Of a stretch of DNA of 15,086 bases, positions 6,026-12,205 are shown in pieces. Each line of letters begins with the position of its first letter. Within the stretch, counting starts at the first letter, position 1. The notes beneath the pieces were generated by a model that did not search any database, was not told where the DNA came from, and saw nothing but the letters and a program-made list of their open reading frames with translations. This DNA is from CALHVX01 sp964640725 (lineage in GTDB: Bacteria; Pseudomonadota; Gammaproteobacteria; Pseudomonadales; Azotimanducaceae), in assembly GCA_964640725.1 (NCBI GenBank), contig CAZXIJ010000054.1, positions 1 to 15,086 of the forward strand, given 5' to 3'. A program made the translations under genes and the position numbers.

Positions 6026-6508
6026 GTGCGCCACCTGACCCTCGCTGATGTGCCTTCGCCGCGCGCCGCAGCTGCCTGTCTGTTGGCGCTCCTGTTGCTG
6101 GCGGGCTGCGCCTCCCCCTGCGGCTTTGCCAGTTACTGTGGCATTCCGAAAAACTGGCCCATCGCCGACACTTTTGCGGTAACGGCGACGAGCAGCGAGC
6201 TGTGCGTTGGCGGTGTTCGCGGCAGCGCCTGTGCGGGTAGGGGCGTTTACCCGGCGGGCACGCAGAACGTCGGGGTCTATCGGGTGGGAGAAGACGACGA
6301 TCTGCCCAGCCTGATCGCCAGCTTCTCTTTGAACGGGCGCGCGGGCGCGGCCTATTCGGCGACCTGTTTTTCCTACAACGGGCGAAAAATTCTCGGCATG
6401 ACGGAGGTGCTCACCGGCGTCGAGATCAGAAACGCCAGCGGCGCGCTGGTTGCGATTCATCCGGCAACCCCGGTCACTCGTCGGGATTTGATGATCCCGA
6501 CCTGTTGA
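6026..6508 (+). CDS. Predicted lipoprotein, unknown function
   Basis: 160 aa from GTG 6026. A signal sequence with hydrophobic core AAAACLLALLLLAGC ends in the lipobox LAGC, giving a lipid-modified Cys28, so the protein is membrane anchored and periplasmic or outer-membrane facing. The mature part has several cysteines (CASPCGFASYCG, GVRGSACAG, SATCFSYNG, IPTC), possibly disulfide bonded, and no domain I recognise. The start is chosen over GTG 6011 and 6017 because GGGAG (6013-6017) sits eight bases before GTG 6026 and the signal peptide then has normal length. It ends 14 bases from the convergent membrane gene. Confidence 0.72.
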   Translation: MRHLTLADVPSPRAAAACLLALLLLAGCASPCGFASYCGIPKNWPIADTFAVTATSSELCVGGVRGSACAGRGVYPAGTQNVGVYRVGEDDDLPSLIASFSLNGRAGAAYSATCFSYNGRKILGMTEVLTGVEIRNASGALVAIHPATPVTRRDLMIPTC

Positions 6509-6522
6509 GCCGCAGCGCGTGG

Positions 6523-6810
6523 CTAGCCTTCGTCTTCCCGACCGCAGACGTAGATGTAGGCGGGCATGACAAAGAACCAGAGGAAGTAGAAGCCGGCGAT
6601 CCAGCCGATCGTTGGACCGGTGGCGACCTTCGGGTTGCGGATCACATCCCAGACGAACAGGCCGATACCCAGGTGATGCAGCACCACAAACACGGGAATG
6701 CTGTAGGGAACCAAGGCGGCGACAAATCCCATCAGCACCAGGTTGGCGACCATCACTCCGAACACCGGGACCAGGAATCTTTTGGTCGGGCGCGGGTTTG
6801 TGTTAGTCAT
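6523..6810 (-). CDS. Small three-helix membrane protein, unknown function
   Basis: 95 aa with hydrophobic segments at about residues 11-35 (FLVPVFGVMVANLVLMGFVA), 37-54 and 66-89 (IGWIAGFYFLWFFVMPAYIY). Acidic C-terminus. No family recognised. ATG 6810 has no strong ribosome binding site. It is followed, within 14 bases, by the convergent lipoprotein gene and preceded by a terminator-like hairpin, so it may be its own transcription unit. Confidence 0.6.
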   Translation of the reverse strand: MTNTNPRPTKRFLVPVFGVMVANLVLMGFVAALVPYSIPVFVVLHHLGIGLFVWDVIRNPKVATGPTIGWIAGFYFLWFFVMPAYIYVCGREDEG

Positions 6811-6833
6811 ACTGCATATCGCCGAAGGTGTCG

Positions 6834-6860
6834 AAAAATACTCAAGGCCAGAGTACTTCT
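6834..6860 (-). terminator. Rho-independent terminator candidate after the DUF1971 gene
   Basis: On minus, AAGTACTC and GAGTATT form an approximately eight-pair stem including one wobble, with the loop TGGCCTT, and five T residues follow (6838-6834). It lies 56 bases after the DUF1971 stop, as expected for the end of the ArsN2-like/DUF1971 unit. The stem is AT-rich, so efficiency would be modest. Confidence 0.42.
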
Positions 6861-6915
6861 TCCTGGTGCTGCCGTGGAAGAGGGCTGATGTTTGATCGAT
6901 GGATCGTGAGGAATC

Positions 6916-7191
6916 CTACCTGTGGAAATCGACGTAAAACTCTACGAAATCGACAGGCTCGACCTCGTGCAGGACCGCGGGCTCGACGACGCCGTAGCGC
7001 TCTGGTGACAAGAGCACTTCTTCGATCTCGGGTTCCAGAATTCGATACAGCAGCTGCCCTTTGAGGACGACGATTTTCCCCCAGGTGCCAGCTTTGGTCT
7101 GATGTGCTTTCCGCAGGCCGGCAGGCACGGTGGATTCCGAGAACGTCGGGGTCCTCTTGTAGGAACTGACATCTGCGGGCAGGTCCTTCAT
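6916..7191 (-). CDS. DUF1971 (YeaR/TehB-like) protein
   Basis: 91 aa, a single DUF1971 domain of the kind found in YeaR and at the N-terminus of some TehB tellurite-resistance proteins. Family hallmarks: MKDLPADVSSYKRTPTFSES, TVPAGLRKAHQTKAGTWGKI, LLYRILEPEIEEVLLSPERY and the terminal VEPAVLHEVEPVDFVEFYVD, which makes a cupin-like strand pattern. The start ATG 7191-7189 overlaps the stop of the ArsN2-like gene as ATGA, so expression is likely coupled. I see no methyltransferase domain, so this is the stand-alone form. DUF1971 proteins are linked to tellurite or nitrosative stress in other bacteria; here that is inference only. Confidence 0.88.
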   Translation of the reverse strand: MKDLPADVSSYKRTPTFSESTVPAGLRKAHQTKAGTWGKIVVLKGQLLYRILEPEIEEVLLSPERYGVVEPAVLHEVEPVDFVEFYVDFHR

Positions 7192-7625
7192 GCCAAGTGC
7201 TTGGCCATGCAAGCGGCGGATTCCGGGCACAGTGCCGAGAACTGGGCGGTGGCGCGGATGGCCGCGGGCACGTCATCCCGAGCGGTGTGCCGGTACCCGA
7301 GCCTGGCAAAGAACGCGTCGGCGGATTCGGTGAGCAGATACAGTGTCTCGATGCCGGTCCGTCTTGCGCCTGCTTCCAGAGCATGAACGATCTGCAGGCC
7401 ATAGCCCTGACCTTTGCTGGATCCGGCGACCGCAATGGAACGCAACAGGGCTACGGGCCCATACACCTCAATGCCGCCCACAGCGGTGATGGTCGCTTCC
7501 TCTCTGATGCCGAGAAAGTGCGTCAGTGCTTCGGGTGTCAGGTCGGATATCTGAAGTTTGCTGTTGATCAGCAGCGAGGAAACCGCATCGTAGTCGTCTG
7601 CGCCCAGTTGTTCTGCAACAGGCAC
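7188..7625 (-). CDS. ArsN2-like GNAT acetyltransferase
   Basis: 145 aa. Resembles the ArsN2 group of GNAT proteins, found mainly in arsenic-resistance operons but whose substrate is not certain. Characteristic pattern: VGGIEVYGPVALLRSIAVAG with the acetyl-CoA loop KGQGYG, then GIETLYLLTESADAFFARLG, and the ending RATAQFSALCPESAACMAKH, in which the CPxSAxCM sequence is diagnostic of the group. The start is GTG 7625-7623 with GGGG about eight bases upstream; no ATG is available near the family start. No arsC, arsB or arsR lies nearby, so an arsenic role is not supported by context. Coupled to DUF1971 through an ATGA overlap. Confidence 0.8.
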   Translation of the reverse strand: MPVAEQLGADDYDAVSSLLINSKLQISDLTPEALTHFLGIREEATITAVGGIEVYGPVALLRSIAVAGSSKGQGYGLQIVHALEAGARRTGIETLYLLTESADAFFARLGYRHTARDDVPAAIRATAQFSALCPESAACMAKHLA

Positions 7626-7662
7626 CAGCTAGCCCCGATCTGCCCATGCGTTGGATGCTATA

Positions 7663-8127
7663 TTAGACCTCACCTTCGAGCCTCCCTGGATCATTGCGAT
7701 AGCGGCTGCGCCAGTCGCCTGCGAAATCATACACCTCGTGGTTCGCTGGAAAGGCCACCCAGGGAAGTTTGCGTTTCGTCCAGATGTGGGCGTCGACCGC
7801 GATCGCTTCCGGGTGTTGAAGGGCACCAACGAGCACCGTGCCGATACCGGGCCTTGCAGAGTTTCGCAAAAACAGCGGGCTCTGGCAGGAAGCACAGCGA
7901 TAGATTGCGAGGGTGTTGCCCGAGTCGCAGGCTCTGCTGGATGTCGCGAAGCGCTCAGCCCTAAACTGAATCGCTTCGAACGGGAGCTGGATCAAGGTCG
8001 CGAAGGCGCTGGCCGTCAGTTTCTTGCACTCGTCACAGTGGCAGGTGTAGCTCACGAACGGTAGCGCAGTGATCGTTAGGCGCGCGTGCCCGCAGGGGCA
8101 GAGTGCTGTCGCTGGAAGCTGCATCAT
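7663..8127 (-). CDS. GFA-domain (glutathione-dependent formaldehyde-activating-like) zinc protein
   Basis: 154 aa from ATG 8127, or 153 from the adjacent ATG 8124. The zinc-ligand cysteines of the GFA fold are all present: Cys10 and Cys12 (CPCGH), Cys29, Cys31 and Cys34 (YTCHCDECKK), and Cys78 and Cys81 (YRCASCQSPLF). GFA proteins bind glutathione adducts, but most members, like this one, have no proven reaction. The C-terminal HIWTKRKLPWV and the following tail fit the family length. The frame is open upstream to 8184, but those residues correspond to a junction sequence rather than protein. The stop TAA lies in GTCTAAT. Confidence 0.85.
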   Translation of the reverse strand: MMQLPATALCPCGHARLTITALPFVSYTCHCDECKKLTASAFATLIQLPFEAIQFRAERFATSSRACDSGNTLAIYRCASCQSPLFLRNSARPGIGTVLVGALQHPEAIAVDAHIWTKRKLPWVAFPANHEVYDFAGDWRSRYRNDPGRLEGEV

Positions 8128-8143
8128 TGGGCAGGGCGCTGCA

Positions 8144-8308
8144 TCAGGCCTTTCCGTCGCGCTCAAGCGATAGGTTTGGCGCAATCGTCAGGGGGATCGA
8201 TTGTTGCCCGGTGTCGATCATGCCAAGAAACATCTGCATGGCCTCCTTGCGCACTTGACTCAGAAAGGAACGATTGTAGATCCCGAGCGGAATCTGGAGC
8301 TTCGCCAT
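8144..8308 (-). CDS. Short hypothetical ORF with a cassette-type tail
   Basis: 54 aa from ATG 8308: MAKLQIPLGIYNRSFLSQVR, then KEAMQMFLGMIDTGQQSIPL and an end reading IAPNLSLERDGKA. The codon choice and helical appearance are compatible with a real protein piece, but I recognise no domain. Tails of the NLSLERD type are, in my recollection, common where ORFs of gammaproteobacteria read into repeat DNA. It lies directly after the VOC gene stop, so it may be a relic from another gene. No strong ribosome binding site. Confidence 0.3.
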   Translation of the reverse strand: MAKLQIPLGIYNRSFLSQVRKEAMQMFLGMIDTGQQSIPLTIAPNLSLERDGKA

Positions 8309-8342
8309 CTGGCCGCTCGGAAGGTGGTGAAGAAAAATCCGT

Positions 8343-8672
8343 TCAGAGTGAATGAGCCCCGGGCGACGCCTCTTCGGTGCGGAAGACTGCATGCCCCGAT
8401 GCGTGCGCCGATGCGTGCCATAGAGCGTTGCGACCAGACAGCTCATCCACAGTGGCTTCAATGTCGTCGCAGTAAAAGGACACATAGTGCGTACCTGATC
8501 TTTCCCCTTGTCGCTGCGATGCGGGGTGGCAGCCCATGTCTGCTTCAGGAATGTCGTAGATCAGCCAGCCGTCACCGACGTCTGTCGCGGGCAGCGCGAG
8601 CTTGTCCCGTAGGAAGGCTCTCAGCGCCTCTACCTCTGAGGAGTAGAACATGGTGTGTACACCTTTGATCAT
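8343..8672 (-). CDS. VOC-superfamily protein, C-terminus probably lost
   Basis: 109 aa; relatives are about 120-130. The first 80 or so residues follow the family closely: MIKGVHTMFYSSEVEALRAF, DKLALPATDVGDGWLIYDIP, EADMGCHP, GTHYVSFYCDDIEATVDELS. After DELSGR the sequence changes to a His/Ala-rich tail (WHASAHASGHA) and lacks the expected final strands with the PGGxEVxLYQP-type metal ligand. I infer a truncation or frameshift near 8430. ATG 8672 has an excellent GGAGGT seven to eight bases upstream, and it overlaps the Nudix-relic stop as ATGA. Probably non-functional as an enzyme unless the new tail suffices. Confidence 0.65.
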   Translation of the reverse strand: MIKGVHTMFYSSEVEALRAFLRDKLALPATDVGDGWLIYDIPEADMGCHPASQRQGERSGTHYVSFYCDDIEATVDELSGRNALWHASAHASGHAVFRTEEASPGAHSL

Positions 8673-9082
8673 CGAGCGACCTCCAAGGTTGGGAGCGATT
8701 GTGATCCGAGTCTAAGCGTCCGGCAGCGCTCCGAACTCCAGGAAGGAACCCTCAGGGTGGGCAGCCAACAGTTCCAGCACGTTTGTTGTTTCCATTGAGC
8801 CGCCTCGGACCACGATGCGACAAAACATAGCATGAGCCGGGTTTGGTCGCCCGACGTGGTCTGAGCTGTCAGGGAGCTGGTTTCTTCAAGCCCCTCTCGC
8901 AAGGTAGCCTCTGTCGGGGACTCGTCTTCCTCGATTGTGCCCCCAGAAATCTGTAGGCCAAGGTTTGGATAGTCCACGGGACTAAGCACCAGAAGCTTCA
9001 TGCCGTATTGGCTGCAAAAGTATCTGAGCTTGCCGGGGGAAGACTCGAAGATGGATGGCGTGATGGCACCGGACGGGATGTA
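8669..9082 (-). pseudogene. Nudix hydrolase relic
   Basis: Nudix enzymes cleave nucleoside diphosphates linked to another moiety. The frame, open from a TGA near 9085, shows PSIFESSPGKLRYFCSQYG, then YPNLGLQISGGTIEEDESPT followed by EATLREGLEETSSL. This is a Nudix box (G-x5-E-x7-RE-x2-EE), with the last conserved Gly replaced by Ser. A start upstream of the first strand is missing (the first ATG, 9001, would cut the opening strand), and after about residue 75 from that ATG the sequence loses family character. A likely C-terminal part is replaced by other sequence, including a 27-aa ORF in another frame. I read it as an eroded gene. Confidence 0.6.
8712..8795 (-). CDS. 27-aa ORF inside the Nudix relic
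   Basis: Reads METTNVLELLAAHPEGSFLE, then FGALPDA and TAG. GAGG sits about eight bases before the ATG. Composition looks like genuine protein rather than shadow sequence, and it begins about where the Nudix frame stops making sense. I recognise no family. It may be a relic of another gene joined at this point. Confidence 0.25.
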   Translation of the reverse strand: METTNVLELLAAHPEGSFLEFGALPDA

Positions 9083-9343
9083 TCAATTGGTCACCAACCA
9101 GCCCGTGGAATGATGGGCTGTGTATTCCCGTGACCCGTAGAAGGGGCGCTGAAAATCCCGTCGCCGACTTGCGAAGCAGGGCGACCGGTTGAATCTGAAG
9201 CTGGGTCCACCACAGCCCACTCGTTGAGCGAGTCGTCGGACTGGGCGGTAAGGGCGGAGGACCCTCCAAAAGGGCACCTCCGCATGGGCGGCCAGCCTGG
9301 AACCGAGTGGGTCCTTACCGCGTAGCTGGCACGCTCAGGGCAG
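9002..9343. other. Gap without a recognisable gene
   Basis: Beyond the Nudix relic (to about 9085) I find no convincing gene in any frame; long open frames here are low-complexity or shadows. There are two inverted repeats: CAGCCC/GGGCTG near 9101-9122 and the hairpin at 9254-9283. CCTGAGCG occurs on minus near 9335-9328, just after the cold-shock gene stop. Confidence 0.5.
9254..9283. repeat. Strong GC-rich hairpin
   Basis: GCGGAGG (9254-9260) pairs perfectly with CCTCCGC (9277-9283), and CCCT/AGGG continues the stem inside after a small internal bulge, leaving a short loop. It lies 60-90 bases after the cold-shock gene on minus. It lacks a T-run, so it may protect or process RNA rather than terminate. 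Confidence 0.5.
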
Positions 9344-9547
9344 TTACTCTGCCTGCAGGTTGCTGGCGGCGAGCTTGCCGCGCTCGGTGACAACTTCAAA
9401 GCTGACGCGTTGCCCGTCCGACAGGGTGTCCATGCCCGCTCTCTGCACGGCGCTGATGTGGACAAAGACGTCTTTGTCGCCGTTCTCGGGCTGGATAAAT
9501 CCAAAGCCCTTGGTTGCGTCAAAAAATTTTACGGTTCCAGTAGCCAC
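9344..9547 (-). CDS. CspA-family cold-shock protein
   Basis: 67 aa, the usual length. Cold-shock proteins bind single-stranded RNA and DNA and melt secondary structure. The sequence starts at ATGTVKFFDATKGFGFIQPE with RNP1 (KGFGFI) and has RNP2 as DVFVHIS, then the loop GMDTLSDGQRVSFEV and the last strand AASNLQAE. The start is GTG 9547, because GGAGG lies eight to nine bases upstream and gives the standard MATGTVKFF opening; the in-frame ATG at 9562 would add MEANI and place the Shine-Dalgarno sequence inside the gene. Surrounding genes do not explain its job. Confidence 0.93.
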   Translation of the reverse strand: MATGTVKFFDATKGFGFIQPENGDKDVFVHISAVQRAGMDTLSDGQRVSFEVVTERGKLAASNLQAE

Positions 9548-9635
9548 GATGTTGGCCTCCATAGCGAAAAAAGCCACGCGCAGTTCGGGCGTGGGAACGA
9601 ACAATCCGGGTATTCTGAGTGACTTGAACAGGAAG

Positions 9636-9652
9636 TGCCCAGATTCTGGGCA
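9636..9652. promoter_or_regulatory. Perfect palindrome, possible operator
   Basis: TGCCCAGA and TCTGGGCA, eight bases each, flank a single T. It lies about 90 bases upstream of the cold-shock start on minus and six bases after the stop of a 35-aa ORF. Symmetry and position would fit a repressor site or an RNA hairpin; neither strand has a terminator T-run. Confidence 0.38.
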
Positions 9653-9657
9653 GGTAG

Positions 9658-9765
9658 CTAAAGGCAGGAGAAGACGTAGATCGCCCAGAAAGGGTGAGCG
9701 ATGATCTTGGGCTTGTCAATACCAATTGGCACTATGGCGCCTCCGCTGATCGCATCCCGGTCCAT
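9658..9765 (-). CDS. 35-aa ORF, possibly a gene relic
   Basis: Starts MDRDAISGGAIVPIGIDKPK and ends FWAIYVFSCL before TAG. AAGG lies eight bases before ATG 9765. The C-terminal hydrophobic stretch AHPFWAIYVFSCL suggests the first membrane helix of a longer protein now cut off. No family recognised. Confidence 0.33.
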   Translation of the reverse strand: MDRDAISGGAIVPIGIDKPKIIAHPFWAIYVFSCL

Positions 9766-9792
9766 GTATGTGCCTTCTTTAGCCGCTGGCGC

Positions 9793-9891
9793 TCAGGGCG
9801 GGTGACCATTGAGGTGGCTCGAAACGGCGGATCCCAGCAGCACAGCCACTGCAGTGCTCAGAACGAGAGCCAGCGTTTTACGGTCAGTCAA
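9793..9891 (-). CDS. 32-aa single-helix ORF
   Basis: TTG 9891 overlaps the FMN-reductase stop. The peptide LTDRKTLALVLSTAVAVLLG continues SAVSSHLNGHPP. It has one clear membrane helix, so coupled translation as a small membrane peptide is possible. Its TGA lies in CCTGAGCG, the motif seen at other gene ends here. Could be a relic. Confidence 0.33.
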   Translation of the reverse strand: MTDRKTLALVLSTAVAVLLGSAVSSHLNGHPP

Positions 9892-10424
9892 ACTCTCGTG
9901 CTTGCCAGGTGCGACACAGCGGTCTGCAATTGCTGCACCAGGTCGTTGTTGCTCAGGCGCCCGTTCTCGATGTCGAAGTTTTCAAGGAAGCTGGGCACCG
10001 ACATCGATGCCTTCAGATCTGCGCCGAAGTAGGGCGCTGACTTCGTGGCCGTAGCCAGCACGTTCGCGGCGCCGCCCGGCCCTGGTGATGTCGACAGCAT
10101 CACCGTCGGCTTGCCTTGATAGACCTTCATGTCGATACGGGAGGTCCAGTCATAGAGGTTCTTGTACGCTGCCGTGTAGGAGCCGTTGTGCTCGGCAAAG
10201 CTGATCAGGAGCGCATCCGCACCGCCGATCTTCTCGTAAAAGCGGCGCGCCTCTTGCGGAATGCCATCCGCAGCTTCGCGGTCGCTGCTGTAAAGCGGCA
10301 TCTCGTAGTCGTTGATGTCCAGGGTTTCGATGTCGGCACCGTCGATCAGGGTGCCGGCATAGCGCAGCAGCTGCCGGTTGATCGATTGGGTTGAATTGGA
10401 TGCTGCAAAGGCGAGGATTTTCAT
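9888..10424 (-). CDS. NADPH-dependent FMN reductase-family protein
   Basis: 178 aa, a flavodoxin-like fold that reduces FMN or quinone-type substrates with NAD(P)H. Seen: the first strand and FMN-phosphate loop MKILAFAASNSTQSINRQLL, the acidic turn DINDYEMPLYSSDRE, the ALLISFAEHNGSYTAAYKNL YDW block in which the family's E-[YH]-N-G-S...KN-x-[IL]-D-W motif is complete, and PTVMLSTSPGPGGAANVLAT near the second half. ATG 10424 has GGGAGATAACCG before it, a good Shine-Dalgarno site. Soluble, cytoplasmic. The upstream gap holds an integron-type core (10455-10461) only 31 bases from the start. Confidence 0.9.
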   Translation of the reverse strand: MKILAFAASNSTQSINRQLLRYAGTLIDGADIETLDINDYEMPLYSSDREAADGIPQEARRFYEKIGGADALLISFAEHNGSYTAAYKNLYDWTSRIDMKVYQGKPTVMLSTSPGPGGAANVLATATKSAPYFGADLKASMSVPSFLENFDIENGRLSNNDLVQQLQTAVSHLASTRV

Positions 10425-10454
10425 CGGTTATCTCCCAGTTTGTATGTTTGCGGT

Positions 10455-10461
10455 GTTAGGC
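10455..10461. other. Integron-type core site remnant
   Basis: GTTAGGC on plus (GCCTAAC on minus), preceded on plus by CGGT, so the minus strand reads GCCTAACACCG. The same eleven bases occur on plus at the right edge (15057-15067). It lies between the 65-aa membrane gene and the FMN reductase gene. No matching second core is found within 150 bases, so at most half of an attC remains. Confidence 0.35.
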
Positions 10462-10501
10462 GGCTCGATGGGGCGCGGTTAGCGCGGAAATCAGGGATCC
10501 G

Positions 10502-10699
10502 TCACGCACTTGCCGCACTACCCCCCAGAAATGTCGTTGTCCCGAGGAAGAAACCCAGATCGTAAAGGAATCCCGTGTTTGGGAAGGCGTACACCCGGTA
10601 CTCAGCGAACAGGCTGACCAGCCCGCTCAACGCTGCACAAAGGGGAGCTACCAGCAACACTTCATCCAGGAGGGGGGGTGCATACGCAGTGCTGCTCAT
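10502..10699 (-). CDS. Small membrane protein
   Basis: 65 aa with two hydrophobic segments (EVLLVAPLCAALSGLVSLFA and LYDLGFFLGTTTFLGGSAAS). No family recognised. ATG 10699 overlaps the stop of the tautomerase-like gene (ATGA), so it is probably co-translated. The last 18 codons (GFFLG...FLGGSAA) are similar to a frame-shifted relic at 13089-13143, which argues that this short C-terminus belongs to a real gene family. Confidence 0.55.
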   Translation of the reverse strand: MSSTAYAPPLLDEVLLVAPLCAALSGLVSLFAEYRVYAFPNTGFLYDLGFFLGTTTFLGGSAASA

Positions 10700-11052
10700 T
10701 CGCGTAATTTGCCACCAAAGCTGATTCTACCGAGAGCCGGAGGCTCCAGCAAAATATGGACGTGCTCCTCCGATCGGTCCAGAACATCTGCAATCGCTGC
10801 CGTAAGCTTCTTCATGAGGCGTCGCAGCTCAGAATCTTCGGGAGGTCGCGCTTCTAGCACTCGAACGAATACTGGAAGGGGTGCTGAAGGCTCGTCGTTT
10901 TCAGCATAGTGGGTCGATTCGAGGTTTCTGAGTTTGATCCAGGTTCTGCCTCGCGACGAGTCAAAGACTTCGCCGGCGTGATCTGCGAGTTTTTGGGAGA
11001 TGGCGGATACATCTCCCGTAAGATCAACAACTTCTATATCTAGTATGGGCAT
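10696..11052 (-). CDS. Tautomerase/MIF-superfamily-like protein
   Basis: 118 aa. Begins MPILDIEVV, so Pro would be the N-terminal residue after Met removal, as in the tautomerase superfamily where Pro1 is the catalytic base. A helix LSELRRLMKKLTAAIADVLD-like segment (actual text PEDSELRRLMKKLTAAIADV) and a following strand HVHILLEPPALGRISFGGKL fit the beta-alpha-beta layout. The middle (RGRTWIKLRNLESTHYAEND, VFVRVLEARPP) is typical of the longer members. No substrate inferred. The downstream 65-aa membrane gene overlaps by four bases. Confidence 0.7.
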   Translation of the reverse strand: MPILDIEVVDLTGDVSAISQKLADHAGEVFDSSRGRTWIKLRNLESTHYAENDEPSAPLPVFVRVLEARPPEDSELRRLMKKLTAAIADVLDRSEEHVHILLEPPALGRISFGGKLRE

Positions 11053-11232
11053 GAGTACTTATTGCCTGGAGTTTGGACTCAGTAGTCGTTAATGAGGATG
11101 CAGGTATCCGTTAGCAATGGCTGTTTGCAGGCACCAACCGATGCAGCTGTGAGCCAGATTTGATGAAGCGCCTTCGTCCAGTACAGCGACTTTCACCAGT
11201 CATCCAGTGTGGGCCCCTCGGAGCGCAATGAC

Positions 11233-12045
11233 CTATAAGGGATCGCCGCCCAAGACAGCCGGCGTCTCGCAGTAGGTGCTCAAGATATAGCGTTGATGCT
11301 CGCCGATGCGCTCGCTCAGTGCCTCGGCGATAATCGGGATCTGCCCGTTCTTTCCAAAATATTTCAACATGCCCTTGTTCTGCTGGGTGAGCGGCATGAT
11401 CTCAGGCGGCGGCACGAGTACTGACATGCTCATAGTCGCCAGGTACACATCGGCCGCTGTCACGCTGTCGCCAACCAGGTAGCGTGATCCGTTCTTCTCC
11501 TGAGCCGCAAGGTGGTGGTCGACCAGTTTGAGAACCTCGGCGACTTTCGCCGGCGCGGACGCACTGGCTTCCTGGCTGTAGCCGTACTTCTGAGCCAATG
11601 GGCTATCGCTCAGGATTCGCATGTTCCAGACCATCCCGCCTTCACCAAGTATCACTGCGCACAGCCCGAACATTTGCGCCTGCTGCTCAATGCTGTCGGG
11701 TATCAGCTTTGGTGTGCCCGGCGCGCCGATATTCTCAGCCAGTGACAGCTGTTCGATCCAAACATTCCTGGGCCGTTCCTCGTCGTGGAACATGGTGGGG
11801 ATACTGGTTTGGCTGGTGAGTTCGTAAAGCCGCGCCTGCCGATCCTCGCCTGTCTTTTTGTCCAAACCCATCATGGGGTGCAGCGTACGGATGAGCGGAA
11901 TGCCTTTGACGAAGCAGATGTTCTTTAATGCCTCGGCATAGAGTGCGGGAATACCGGGAATGAACGTCACCCGCGTACCGGTCTTCATCGCTGCGGCTTC
12001 ATCCAGTGTTACAAATGTGGGCATATCAGACTGCGCTTCACCCAT
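11233..12045 (-). CDS. Glutathione S-transferase-like protein
   Basis: 270 aa. GST-type proteins join an N-terminal thioredoxin-like domain to an all-helical domain and use glutathione. Seen: the strand-helix TRVTFIPGIPALYAEALKNI in residues 23-42, a DDEERPR-like loop before the usual S-x-x-I helix (here NVWIEQLSLAENIG), and the helical-domain N-capping motif GSRYLVGDSVTAADVYLATM. No Ser/Tyr/Cys catalytic residue can be assigned with confidence. ATG 12045 is chosen because GAGG lies seven bases before it; the frame continues to 12075. The gene is flanked upstream by the attC-like element at 12130-12201. The 180-base gap after the tautomerase-like gene (11053-11232) shows no gene. Confidence 0.75.
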   Translation of the reverse strand: MGEAQSDMPTFVTLDEAAAMKTGTRVTFIPGIPALYAEALKNICFVKGIPLIRTLHPMMGLDKKTGEDRQARLYELTSQTSIPTMFHDEERPRNVWIEQLSLAENIGAPGTPKLIPDSIEQQAQMFGLCAVILGEGGMVWNMRILSDSPLAQKYGYSQEASASAPAKVAEVLKLVDHHLAAQEKNGSRYLVGDSVTAADVYLATMSMSVLVPPPEIMPLTQQNKGMLKYFGKNGQIPIIAEALSERIGEHQRYILSTYCETPAVLGGDPL

Positions 12046-12129
12046 GTTCCTGCCTCGTTTTGTGGATGTGATCATTCTTGCCGGGGAGCCATGGTCTAGT
12101 CAAAGGCTCTATGCCGATCTTTGTCGACA

Positions 12130-12201
12130 GCCACTACGTTGCTGAATGTGGTCCTGGCTTTTTCGAAGAGCGCCCCGTCCGGTTGTAGCGCAACGTTAGG
12201 C
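12130..12201 (-). other. attC-like recombination site, 72 bp
   Basis: On minus it begins GCCTAACGTTGCGCT (12201-12187), four bases after the TGA of the lipoprotein gene, and ends CAGCAACGTAGTGGC (12144-12130). The ends are imperfect inverted repeats: GCCTAACGTTGC pairs with GCAACGT-AG-GGC apart from small gaps. This is the R''/R' arrangement of integron cassette attC sites, with the distal core degenerated from GTTAGGC. The size (72 bp) is in the attC range. The inner arms pair only weakly by eye. Confidence 0.6.
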
Positions 12202-12205
12202 GTCG

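Noticed and set aside
8075..8081. GTTAGGC match to an integron core
   Set aside because: It lies inside the GFA coding sequence, in the conserved cysteine region, so it is a chance match.
9091..9522. Long minus-strand frame over the cold-shock gene and the gap after it
   Set aside because: It overlaps the clear cold-shock frame and has low-complexity composition.
9636..9652. LexA box
   Set aside because: The palindrome does not follow the CTG-N10-CAG pattern with the expected centre.
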